Source: Sthenelais limicola
Lineage: Eukaryota; Annelida; Polychaeta; Phyllodocida; Sigalionidae
Length of the DNA stretch: 64,000 bases
Reading direction: 5' to 3'
Assembly: GCA_942159475.1 (NCBI GenBank)
Contig: OW804096.1
Location: forward strand, 130,562,941 to 130,626,940
Position 1 is the first letter of the stretch, and every line of letters starts with the position of its first letter. A program made the position numbers and the translations under genes. Shown in pieces: positions 50,601-58,719 of this stretch. Below the pieces are notes generated by a model. It saw nothing but the letters and a program-made list of their open reading frames with translations, was not told the origin of the DNA and did no database searches.

Positions 50601-53006
50601 TCTCTGTTCATCATTGGGTACCTGGCCATCTGTCACTGCCTGTTTGAAAAGGACACACATAGGCTCCGCTTCCTGCTTCTCTCGTACCGAGATGCGCCCT
50701 TCATCCCATGTAATACTCCTGATTACTGCTATTCCATCGCCCATTTCCTCATTTGTGTCTATCCTATGACACTGGCTGCATGGGATTCTTGATAGCCCGT
50801 CGGCATTCAGGTGTTTTCGGCCTGCACGGTGTTCCACTTTAAAGGTATATGTAGATAATTCCTCAATCCACCTAGCCATCTGTCCTTCAGGCTCTTTCAT
50901 GTCAAGTAACCATCTCAGAGCACTGTGATCCGTCCTGACGAGGAAATCGCCTCCAATGAGATAAGAGCGGTACTTCCTTACACCAAAAATCACAGCGAGT
51001 AGCTCTTGACGTGTGACACAATAATTCCTCTGGGCTTTATCCAAGGTACGGCTAGCATATCCTAACACTCGTTCTTTCCCATCTATAACCTGAGACAACA
51101 CACAGCCAATTCCAAACTGACAGGCATCTGAATCGAGAATCATCATTGCTTTGGGGTCAGGAAATGCAAGCACTGGAGCATCACACAAACTCTCCCGTAT
51201 TTTATCCATTGATTCAGTACACTCAGGGGTCCATACATAGGGGACATCTTTCTTTGTGAGTTGAAACATAGGTGCAGCAATAATTGAAAAGTCCTTTACG
51301 AATGATCTATAATACGAGCAAAATCCAAGGAAACTCCTGAGCTGTTCCTTATTTGTAGGGTAGGGCCAGCCTTTCACAGCTGCGATCTTATCCGGATCTG
51401 TGGCCACGCCCTCCTTTGAGACAACATGTCCCAAGAAGGCCACAGAGGCTTGAAATAGCTGACACTTTGATGGTTTTATTGTTAGGCCAGCCAGCCTGAT
51501 TCGCTCCAGCACACGATCAAGCCTGTCTGCACATTCCTGCACTGTCCGACCATAAATTATTATGTCATCGAGGTACACAAGGCATTCTTCTCCCACAAGA
51601 CCAGCTAATACCGTATCCATTAGTCTTTCAAATGTGGATGGAGCATTTACCAGCCCAAACGGCATTACATTGAACTGGTACAGACCGCGATGTGTGCAAA
51701 AGGCCGTTTTCTCTATACTACTCGCATCCATTTCAACTTGCCAGTAGCCGCTAGCAAGGTCAAGCGTGCAAAATACGCTCGCTCCGCTCAGCATGTCTAA
51801 CGTATCGTCCATACGTGGTAGGGGATAGGCATCCTTCCTTGTGATCTTGTTGACATTTCTGTAATCGATGCAAAAACGCCAGCCACCGTCTTTCTTTTTA
51901 ACAAGCACTATGGGGCTAGCCCAGGGGCCTTTACATGGTTCAATAATTCCTCCCTCTTCCATTTTCTGTAGCTCCTCATCAACGATGTGTTTCCTGTGGA
52001 TGGGGACACGTCGGGGTCTTTGTTTAATCGGGGGGTGGTCTCCAGTATCTATGTGATGCTTGGTGAGGCCAGTCCTTCCCAGTGTTTCTCCCTTCCGGAG
52101 AAATAGCCCCTGGAATTTCTCATACAATCCTTGTATCTGTTCCTCGCACCCTTCTATCACCTGTAGATCTGTTTGCGCCCACAAATCATCCAATGTATTC
52201 CAAGTAATGTCTCCTCCACTTGGGTCATCATCAGGTGGGGGGGGAAGCATTGTATCCTCTCCCTCAGCCCACACAGCTACTTTACTACCTTTGGGGATAC
52301 GTATATCCTGTAGCCCTCTATTCAATACTTCTGCTACACCTTCTGTCCCCTGAGGGAAATGAACAGTCCTTGCTATCCTAACATCCTGGATAAGGTCATC
52401 ATCCTCCATAATAAGAATCCGATCGCCCACCTCTCCAAGAGGCTCTCGATCTCCAGCATTTCCACGATGCTCCATTACATCCCAAGTAATATTCATTCTT
52501 ACTCGACTTCCAGCCGTTATGGTTGTTTCCTGGGCCGCATATGCAAATCCATGTGCTTTCTGGGGTTGTAACACCTTTTGGGAATTTAGAAAAATAGTCC
52601 CGGTGTCTGTATCTACAAGTCCCCGTCTTGCTCTGATAACATCCATGCCCAATATCCCACCTTCATCCAGTTTGGCCACAATGACTTTCATCTCTAAAAA
52701 TAGTGATCCAAAATCCACCCCTATCTCTGCTTCGCCTAGCACGTCTACCGGTGATCCTCCAGCCCCTGTGATTCTTATCTTGGAATGTCTCAATGGGGGT
52801 GGTTCATTCATTCTTTCCCACGTCCATTTACTGATTATGGTCGTGCAGGCACCTGTATCAACTAGCCACTGAATGTCCACACCCTTACATCTCCCTTCCA
52901 CCACAATTCCTGCTGTAGACGGATCCCAACGGCCTTCAACTGCTATCCATGCTTCATTACCGGTGACTTGCTGGACAGTATCCCGGTGGCTTACTGTCCT
53001 CTGTCG
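47613..53006 (-). CDS. pol: Pol polyprotein in -1 frame, with a long zinc-finger C-terminal extension
   Basis: The pol frame opens well upstream of the nominal GTG at 52904. If made by frameshift it begins with CGA at 53006, adding 34 residues, for 1797 in all. Numbering from 52904: aspartic protease with DTGA at 16-19 and GGILG at 82-86; reverse transcriptase with LDLASGYWQV at 381-390, PFGLVNAP at 415-422 and catalytic YLDD at 444-447; RNase H with D593, E634, D659 and D702; integrase zinc-binding H821, H828, C858, C861 and catalytic D890, D950, E986, exactly 35 residues apart between the last two; a GPY-like WTGPWEI at 1125-1131. About 590 further residues follow in the same frame. They have a canonical C2H2 finger (C1290, C1293, H1306, H1310), a second C2H2-like finger (C1319, C1322, H1336/7, H1342), basic KENKRRR at 1415-1421 and PPPPYE at 1491-1496. 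The frame is unbroken. The function of the extension is unknown. Confidence 0.94.
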   Translation of the reverse strand, partial: RQRTVSHRDTVQQVTGNEAWIAVEGRWDPSTAGIVVEGRCKGVDIQWLVDTGACTTIISKWTWERMNEPPPLRHSKIRITGAGGSPVDVLGEAEIGVDFGSLFLEMKVIVAKLDEGGILGMDVIRARRGLVDTDTGTIFLNSQKVLQPQKAHGFAYAAQETTITAGSRVRMNITWDVMEHRGNAGDREPLGEVGDRILIMEDDDLIQDVRIARTVHFPQGTEGVAEVLNRGLQDIRIPKGSKVAVWAEGEDTMLPPPPDDDPSGGDITWNTLDDLWAQTDLQVIEGCEEQIQGLYEKFQGLFLRKGETLGRTGLTKHHIDTGDHPPIKQRPRRVPIHRKHIVDEELQKMEEGGIIEPCKGPWASPIVLVKKKDGGWRFCIDYRNVNKITRKDAYPLPRMDDTLDMLSGASVFCTLDLASGYWQVEMDASSIEKTAFCTHRGLYQFNVMPFGLVNAPSTFERLMDTVLAGLVGEECLVYLDDIIIYGRTVQECADRLDRVLERIRLAGLTIKPSKCQLFQASVAFLGHVVSKEGVATDPDKIAAVKGWPYPTNKEQLRSFLGFCSYYRSFVKDFSIIAAPMFQLTKKDVPYVWTPECTESMDKIRESLCDAPVLAFPDPKAMMILDSDACQFGIGCVLSQVIDGKERVLGYASRTLDKAQRNYCVTRQELLAVIFGVRKYRSYLIGGDFLVRTDHSALRWLLDMKEPEGQMARWIEELSTYTFKVEHRAGRKHLNADGLSRIPCSQCHRIDTNEEMGDGIAVIRSITWDEGRISVREKQEAEPMCVLFKQAVTDGQVPNDEQRLPGSDWLWLKHNYQALAIQKDILGSYRWTGAGGREWRAYVPPLARREFMGMTHGGPLGAHLGRDKTLSKLRRSCYWPTMSRDVATFVSACVLCQQRKPPPRKKRTALGERPLKGAWEEIAIDITGPFPRSQAGNKYVLVVSDLFSRWTEAFPISDFTAKTVADVLVTEVVCRYGTPLVWHSDQGRNFESNLFKEVARLLGIDKSRTCSFHPIANGQVERYNRTLGAMLATLVNSRQDNWDSFLPFITSSYRASVHPTTKFTPNYLAMGREMNMPWDIAYPSHGENLTDSKEEYIIQLLERIEVAHRVAFENIKVTRKKEKCYYDRNVKATRYQEGQMVWVFQPFRKVGKSPKLQRFWTGPWEITEVLSDMVYRVKKGRTQKVIHGDIMKAADMGERVLYRLRHYQPVMGDGCQQQGDKTGVNYPSPCCTDVTRPLLGSNHRGGGVTRAKAKGEQSGLAVLMLKEYSFWGRWNRIPWARARVVEVNSPAQEPSGWEGGGLTLIKSNPEGVRSVSDTMSRYHQCPYCSWVSRDRRDWRRHKETHEDLIYGLACPHCPQVKRSGRATEMVHHRANLHGDPKDISLGSSGVFVVTSTNPLKGRPATPYETAMFDRGHRRVCDLPLEEYDSRRPESSPHHKRPLSPAPRVGKENKRRRVEQTGERDAPEKDTKRKSKSKKEDRDKGSSRSLLGALDNARPERAPRSSSTATYVPSTEMVSPSHDDLGPPPPYELDGDVIVRDLTKHALPMRIPEKVMRDLVVKDVDVECGAGVVSETVYEETKVTSSDSTSMAAAVEAILLLANDQSDVAPVECTNRITTPSVHSSHRPLPVISISTSEEGGWDLNSSTKRTLASLLPEPEAEPTPAFAAMPPLPPRQTQVTSGGTFNPLDPHPRLTTMVIPQGIAHELHQETWEAKKKGKTRALSFRRVFTWRTTDDRPLLVQPEGPPSLPAWPGFPDQEEKEINTKTPAGNDGMTFTQEVIATYERVMEEIPPEQRDL

Positions 53007-53012
53007 TTTCCC
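52959..53012 (-). promoter_or_regulatory. Programmed -1 frameshift signal: slippery site plus pseudoknot
   Basis: The heptamer GGGAAAC (53012-53006) sits in the Gag frame as G-GGA-AAC, the canonical X-XXY-YYZ pattern. After a 6-nt spacer comes a perfect 8-bp stem, GGACAGTA (52999-52992) with TACTGTCC (52980-52973), around an 11-nt loop. Loop bases ACCGG (52987-52983) are complementary to CCGGT at 52963-52959, giving a 5-bp second stem and an H-type pseudoknot with loops of 4, 2 and 9 nt. The Gag stop TAA (52993-52991) lies at the end of the first stem arm. Slippage puts ribosomes in the frame that leads to protease without a stop. Confidence 0.85.
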
Positions 53013-54256
53013 TGACCTCTAGAGCCATCCTCTTCTGGTCTATTTGGGCATTCCCTCCGGAAGTGTCCTGGATCTCCACACTGATAGCACACCCTAGGTC
53101 TAGAATGATACATGTTACGAGGTGGTGCTGACTGATGGGGTCCACTTTCCATCTTGCTCAGTCGATCTAATATTTTTCCCAATATCTGTTCGAACTGAGA
53201 TGCTACCTGTGGTGGTTTGTCGTCGGCAGTGGTCAGCCTGAGATGACCTTGGGCCTTGGGTTGCGATGGTCTGTCTCGTTCAGCATGGTGAAAAGCTTCA
53301 CCATGCAAAGCAGCAGCCCTAGCTTCAGCAAATGATCGGGGGCGGGCCTGCACTGTCCACTGTCTGAGTTTCTCATCTTTGAGTGCAGCAATTAGAGCAT
53401 CTCTACTGAGATCATCCCTCACTTCTCTATCGACTCGTGGATATGCCAGGCGTACCATCCTCTCTAGCTCATCAGCTAAGTCATTAACAGCTTCATCTTT
53501 GCCTTGCTTCTTCAATCTCAGTTGAGTCCTGTACAAGGCTAATTGATCTGCAGGCTGATAGCGCTTTTCCAACTCCTGTACAAGTTGTAGAAAGCTATCT
53601 CTGTCGTCAAGGTCAACCTTATCTAGTATGGCGAGGGCGGATCCATCTAAACTGGCTCCCAAATATAAGGCGCACTCCCTGTTCGACCATCCATTAAGGT
53701 CGGCTACCACCCTAAAGTGATTTAAGAAATCATTGAGTGATGTTGAACCATCGTAGGATCTTGGTGCAGTTTTGACCTTGCGACCTTGTCGCTGCCCCCA
53801 TTGGTATCCATGCATGTCAGCTCTCCCTCGTCCCCTATCCATGTTGGGACGTCTCTCCACCTCGTCGTCATCCATGTTTAATCCATGATTTCTTTCAGGC
53901 CTGGCTACCCTATCTCTATCAAAAGGTCCAGGTTCTGCATCCGATGCACTTCCCATTACATTAATCCTGGCTGCTTCGTTTGATCGAGCCATTTCCCACT
54001 CTTCCCTTAATCTTGGATTAACTGTAATTTCCAGGGAGGATGATAGAGCCAGGGGGTTACTATCTGTATCTGAAGATTTCCTTCTTCCAGGTAGATCCCC
54101 ACCGCTGCCACCAATGTTGCGGTTTGGCTCGTCCTCCTTTGGGTGTTGATTAATTAAAGAATTAGGTTGATTACTATTAGAGCTATTGGAACTTAAACTA
54201 CCGGTATTAGACTCGTCCCGCAAATATTCCTGAGAGAGAGTAGACTCATGGGCCAT
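52991..54256 (-). CDS. gag: Gag, starting inside the 5' LTR
   Basis: A 421-residue structural polyprotein. The first 47 residues, rich in Ser and Asn, are encoded by the LTR; the frame then crosses the LTR edge and the primer binding site without a stop. Residues 165-300 are a helical capsid-like region (for example LNDFLNHFRVVADLNGW and ALYLGASLDGSALAI) as in Ty3/gypsy Gag. A CCHC zinc knuckle, CYQCGDPGHFRREC, spans 390-403 and would bind the RNA genome. The next in-frame Met codons are at residues 89 and 101, so use of a later start cannot be excluded. The predicted transcription start, about 30 nt after the TATA box at 54501-54508, lies upstream of the LTR ATG, so that ATG is in the transcript. 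Pol follows through a -1 frameshift at residue 417. Confidence 0.92.
   Translation of the reverse strand: MAHESTLSQEYLRDESNTGSLSSNSSNSNQPNSLINQHPKEDEPNRNIGGSGGDLPGRRKSSDTDSNPLALSSSLEITVNPRLREEWEMARSNEAARINVMGSASDAEPGPFDRDRVARPERNHGLNMDDDEVERRPNMDRGRGRADMHGYQWGQRQGRKVKTAPRSYDGSTSLNDFLNHFRVVADLNGWSNRECALYLGASLDGSALAILDKVDLDDRDSFLQLVQELEKRYQPADQLALYRTQLRLKKQGKDEAVNDLADELERMVRLAYPRVDREVRDDLSRDALIAALKDEKLRQWTVQARPRSFAEARAAALHGEAFHHAERDRPSQPKAQGHLRLTTADDKPPQVASQFEQILGKILDRLSKMESGPHQSAPPRNMYHSRPRVCYQCGDPGHFRRECPNRPEEDGSRGQGNDRGQ
54098..54113 (-). other. Primer binding site, tRNA-Leu type
   Basis: One base after the 5' LTR, minus reads TGGTGGCAGCGGTGGG. This complements the 3' end of a leucine tRNA of the kind ending CCCACCGCTGCCA-CCA (as in animal tRNA-Leu AAG/TAG) over 16 nt. 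It should prime first-strand DNA synthesis. The site is also translated as part of Gag. Confidence 0.85.
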
Positions 54257-54738
54257 TCCTATGTAGATCTAGAACGTGGTAGCGTGGCGATTTACTTAGA
54301 GAAAAGCTTAGTCGTCCCCCTGGAGGAGGTAGATGGGGTCTTAGTGACCTTGGTCGGCGAGTTGGAGCGCGCTAAGAAAGAGTAGAAGCGAGCAAGTAAG
54401 TTTCCAAAGTAGTCAGGTTTTATTCCAAGTTAAATCCAGTACAAGTATCCAGGGAAGGGTCAAGATGGTAAATGACAAATCTACACGACTCACAGTGAGC
54501 CTTATATACTCAAGAAGAATACATAAAATACTCATAAAATAACCATAAAAGAAGGGGGGACGGTTTAACATGGGTGACGGCTCGTCCTGGGTGACGGCTC
54601 GTCCCCTCGTCCCCATACCTAAAGTAATGGGGTGTTGACACATTTAGGAGCAGACTCAATGAACCCCAGAACACATAACTAACATACCTGGGTGACGATC
54701 GTCACCCCTATACCAATCAAATAAGCTATCCTATAACA
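54115..54738 (-). repeat. 5' LTR, 624 bp, with promoter
   Basis: Identical by eye to the 3' LTR except that the 17-bp module TGGGTGACGGCTCGTCC (plus strand) is duplicated in tandem at 54571-54587 and 54588-54604. The TATA box TATATAAG is at 54508-54501 and AATAAA at 54424-54419, which places R between about 54478 and 54400. The Gag ATG at 54256 is in U5. U3 contains the 18-bp palindrome GGGTGACGATCGTCACCC at 54690-54707. This carries TGACG/CGTCA arms like CREB/ATF half-sites, and the duplicated module also has TGACG. Confidence 0.96.
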
Positions 54739-54742
54739 ATAC

Positions 54743-56199
54743 TATGGCCTATCACGTGCAGAATATATCTATGGAATATAATGTGTATGTCTTGCTCTAA
54801 CTGAACGAGATCTTGTTGCCGCTATACAATCTCTATATACCCGTGGGCAAATTTAATAAAGGGTTTTCATTTAGAAAATGTTAATATGTATCAATATTAG
54901 ACATATAACATACTTTGCTATTCCTGTAGCGTTATTCTTTTCTGTTCAAAGACAATACCACTGACTATGCTTTAACACGATACCGACAAAAACCTAATTT
55001 CAACTTTAAGTGGAGTATATCTAAAAGTATCGTTATAAAATACACATCCGATATGAGATCATGAGGTTATTTACTTAATTATTATACTTTCTTGTCCCAC
55101 CCTTCCCTGTCTAAATATACACCCACTTATTACATAATGTATACTTTCGGCTATAACCTTTCACGAGTTGATAAGTATTGTTACTCCTAATAAGAGATCA
55201 AATACAAAATAACTCAGTGCTAAAGATCATATTCACAAATATTGACGTATTCATCACTTTGTGTGTTATCTAAGTAGAACAACATACATTCATGTTATAG
55301 AGCCCCCACGTTGTGCTGGTGTTATCTGGGTGCCAGATAAACAACGCGAGCGTGGGCCTTAATGGTAACACTTATATATATGACCAGGCAGTATACTATA
55401 CGTCCATGTCCAAACAAGATCCGGGAAGTGAGGACAACCCTTACTAAATATAGAAACCACGCTTGGGAATTTAAAGCCTCGAGGAATGGTGGAAAGAAGG
55501 AAGGTAATAAGTACCAAATAACAATATTGGTACAATTTCTTTACATTTTCGGAGTGAACGGATATATACATTTAGAGCTATTGGTGGACCTATAGTAATT
55601 GGTATTAGATCAAATGCGGTTGCGGCCTGCACCGATAAATAGCGCATGAATGCTCTTGTACTGGACATTTCCCTGTTGAGTTCCAGGTATGTTCTGGCGT
55701 TTTTACCCTTAGATATTTACTGATTATTGCCCTAAGGATAAAAACACGATGGGGTGCTAAACTGGTATGATAAGTATCAAATCATGTTAATATTAGAATG
55801 TGATATGAAGGATTAAGATAAGCCAAACTGGTCATTGTATCAAGTGAAACAATTATTGAGCAGCCAAAATCTACCCCTAGGCATTTACTGTGCCATGGAG
55901 CACACTATGGTGGTGTTCCTCGGTGAAACATGTAAATGAACTTGTGCATATATGAAGATCAGCTGGGGTAATCGACATGCTGGATTGAGTATCTCATTTC
56001 CAGGACATGGAAGGGAATAAAACCCAGTTGGCACCATGATTGTATTTATGTATAGTGTAATTTTGGCATTGATACATACATGTATATTGGCAAGTGTAGC
56101 TGTACTTCATCATTAACCCGAGGAAAGGGTTTTTGTGAATGCAAAATGTAGTTCAAAGGTGGTTTCTCAATTTTGCTAAATTAAAAATCTCCCTTTTAG
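54743..56199. other. Intergenic DNA before the ankyrin gene
   Basis: No exon I can support. It presumably contains the promoter and a noncoding first exon of the ankyrin gene, since a strong splice acceptor (pyrimidine-rich, ending TTTTAG) sits at 56199. A short inverted pair, CCCCCACG and CGTGGGCC, occurs near 55303-55358. Confidence 0.45.
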
Positions 56200-58719
56200 G
56201 TGAATAATTGGATAGGTAAAACACAAACATGGATATTTCTCCAGCCTTCCGTCTTCCCGATTTGTCTGAGATGCCCAAACTGAACCCAGTCTCTCCAGAA
56301 ACCCCTGACATTTCTATGATCAACAACGCCTCTATCCAAGATGAGAGCATTCCATACCAAACCGAAGTTACCGAAGGCAATACAGAACTGCATACTGCCT
56401 GCATCGAATTTAGAACCGAGAGAGTGGACGAATTGCTAAAGGAGGGTAGTAGTGTGGACAGAGTTAATATAAAGGATCGATCATGCTTGCATGAAATGGT
56501 TTTAAGTTATCTTTCATTCGATATGGTTGACCAGGCTGCACGGTACAAGAAACTAATGGACATCTTGACCCTGCTACACAAGGCAGGGTTGGACCTTAAC
56601 ATGGGGGATTTATACAAGCAAACGCCTTTACATTATGTGGCTTCTCACCCACAACAAGATGACCTAATCAAGGTCCTCTTCTTTTCCGGAGTTAGAGTAA
56701 ATGCAGTTGATAAGAACGGGGACTCGCCTCTACATTTGGCTGTGAAGAAAGGAGATCCCACAAATGTCCACGCACTTTTAGAGGGTGGAGCGAACCCTAA
56801 TCTAAACGATAGGCGAGGGGACACAGCATTGCATATTGTGGCCAAAGGTGAGTCAGGGTTATTGGGTCTTTGAAGAAATGAAATTGGGTTTCTGAGGAAA
56901 ATTGTTTTGAAATAATAAAAAGAAACCTACGGTATCCAGTTCGAACAGAATACAATAAAAAAGGTATAATTAAATATCAAATCATAAAAAAAATCATTGG
57001 AGGATATAGGATATTAAGTAACATATTGCTATTTCATTAAATCCAATTATAAAAATGTTATTCAAGGACGTCATCATTCAGCAGTTTTGAAGCACCTTAT
57101 AAAATGTGGAGGCCAGGTTGATAAACCAAACAAATGTATGAAAACAGCACTACATGTGGCAGCTAAAGCAGGGAGGATTGAACTGGCCGACATTCTCCTT
57201 CTGAAAGGTGCTAATCCAGCTCTAGAAGATGACACAGGCCAGAATCCATTACATCTCGCTGCAGCTTATGATATGACAGGTAAGTAATTAATTAACTATA
57301 TTAATAGTATAAATACAGAAAGTGGATCAAAACGATTTTTTCATATTTACCATTATATTGCAACATAATACCAGAGCTATACATATATATTACGTATATG
57401 TACGTAATTAATTAACTACATGTACATCAATAGTATTATACAGAAAGTTGCAACATAATACCAGAGCTATACATATATATTACGTAATGTACGTAATTAA
57501 TTAACTACATGTACATCAATAGTATTAGTCTATACAGAAAGTGGATAAAAATGATTTTGTCATATTTACCGTTTTATTGCAACATAATACCAGAGCTATA
57601 CATATATACGTTTATTATATGCGCATTCTATAAGTGGGGTGCTATAAAAATATTCATATAGGACGCGTCCTATATGAACTACTTCGTCACCAATTCGGCC
57701 ACTTTTATGCACTTTTAATAGTTTTATGCACCAAGTTTTATGCCCATATAATAAATATAGAATGGAACTCGCCTACGGCATCGTGCTTATGTGGACGAAT
57801 CTCGTCCAATAAATTTTCGATTATTGCCAGCTCGTCCCATTCTCTCTATGTATATTTGATGTATAGCTCTGCTAATACTCAATACTAAATAGTGCTGTAT
57901 GCTGTTAAATGAAATGACCAACAATGGCCGGGGGATGTGGTGTGGCCGAGTGGTCTAAAGCGCTTGGTCGGCCCAATGGCATGAATAACATGTTGTAGGT
58001 TCGAACCTGGGCGCGACTATAATTTCACCTCCTCCCCCAGGTGTTATACTAGAGGAAGACCACCATTGCGATAATCTAGTCCTGGTAAGAAATGTAAAAA
58101 AAAAATGTCCGTTACTCCCCTTCCAATATTAGTATTAGCAATTGAAATATGTTGACAAAGAGTAGTGCACAAGATCCGGAACGAAAATCGCTCTTTTGGG
58201 GTACAGCTGATGGCTTAATACTATTAAACGTTTCAGTGTCTCACGCGTACATCACAAAGCCTTACTTACAAAAGTCTAGATCACCTGAACTGCTATTATA
58301 TAAGGTACCATTCGTGCTCGTACCTGTTATACGATACACTTCATGCTGAAAATCATTTTACAGGTAGAGTGTGTTTAGCACTCTTGAGAGAGGGAGCAAA
58401 TCCAAATATAGTGGATGCCATTGGTGGAGAAACGCCTCTTCATAAAGCAGTGAAAATGAGGATGACCCACAACATAGACATTTTAGTACGTCACAGGGCA
58501 AAGCTTAATATTCAAGATGTTTATGGGGACACACCTTTGCACAAGGCAGCAGACTTGCTGAAGGAAATTTGGGCCTGGAAAAACTTGCTATTGGTAGGAA
58601 GACAATATGTAGATGTTCTGAACCATGGCGGCAAATCACCACTGAAGATCGCCCTAGAGAAAAATAACCAAGTGGCTGTATCGCTTATGCGTTTGCACTC
58701 TCTCAGCCATAGTGAGTAG
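56200..58719 (+). CDS. Ankyrin-repeat protein, three exons seen, 3' end uncertain
   Basis: Coding starts at ATG 56229, in an exon that begins at 56200 behind acceptor CCCTTTTAG, so a 5' UTR intron is likely. Exons are 56200-56847, 57067-57279 and 58364-58711 or 58719. Every junction is phase 1 and all sites are GT-AG. About 393 residues are visible. Residues 1-50 are a Pro/Ser-rich leader without repeats. Then come about nine ankyrin repeats, with hallmarks such as KQTPLHYVA, GDSPLHLAV, GDTALHIVA, KTALHVAAK, GQNPLHLAA, GETPLHKAV and GDTPLHKAA. Ankyrin repeats bind partner proteins; no catalytic or membrane segment is seen, so the role is unknown. The apparent stop at 58717-58719 lies within GTGAGTAG, a strong donor again in phase 1, so more exons may follow. 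Alternatively the gene ends there, with AATAAA at 58989-58994. Confidence 0.9.
57285..57608 (+). repeat. Tandem repeats in ankyrin gene intron 2
   Basis: Three partial copies of a unit of roughly 90-125 bp, each starting TAATTAATTAACTA (near 57286, 57407 and 57495) and carrying CAACATAATACCAGAGCTATACATATAT in part or whole. The units differ by internal deletion. The array starts directly behind the splice donor of exon 2. Confidence 0.8.
57943..58105 (+). repeat. tRNA-derived SINE in ankyrin gene intron 2
   Basis: The A box TGGCCGAGTGG (57943-57953) and B box GGTTCGAACC (57998-58007) are near-perfect and of the Leu/Ser tRNA type. The acceptor arms do not pair, so it is not a working tRNA. 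Unrelated sequence follows and ends in an A-run at about 58096-58105, the layout of a SINE. Confidence 0.72.

Larger units (their letters stand above)
46260..54742 (-). mobile_element. Intact Ty3/gypsy-type LTR retrotransposon with target duplications
   Basis: The element spans 46264-54738 (8475 bp) on minus, flanked by a 4-bp duplication ATAC at 46260-46263 and 54739-54742. LTRs run TG...CA. The internal part has a tRNA-Leu primer binding site, gag, pol in the -1 frame, about 740 bp without a substantial open frame, and a polypurine tract. The domain order protease, reverse transcriptase, RNase H, integrase is that of Ty3/gypsy and not Ty1/copia. I see no chromodomain and no separate envelope frame. 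Reading frames are uninterrupted and the LTRs appear identical apart from a 17-bp duplication, so insertion is recent and the element may be active. Confidence 0.96.

Noticed and set aside
47784..52872. Numerous plus-strand open frames of 60-138 codons
   Set aside because: All are antisense shadows of the long pol frame and have no domain of their own.
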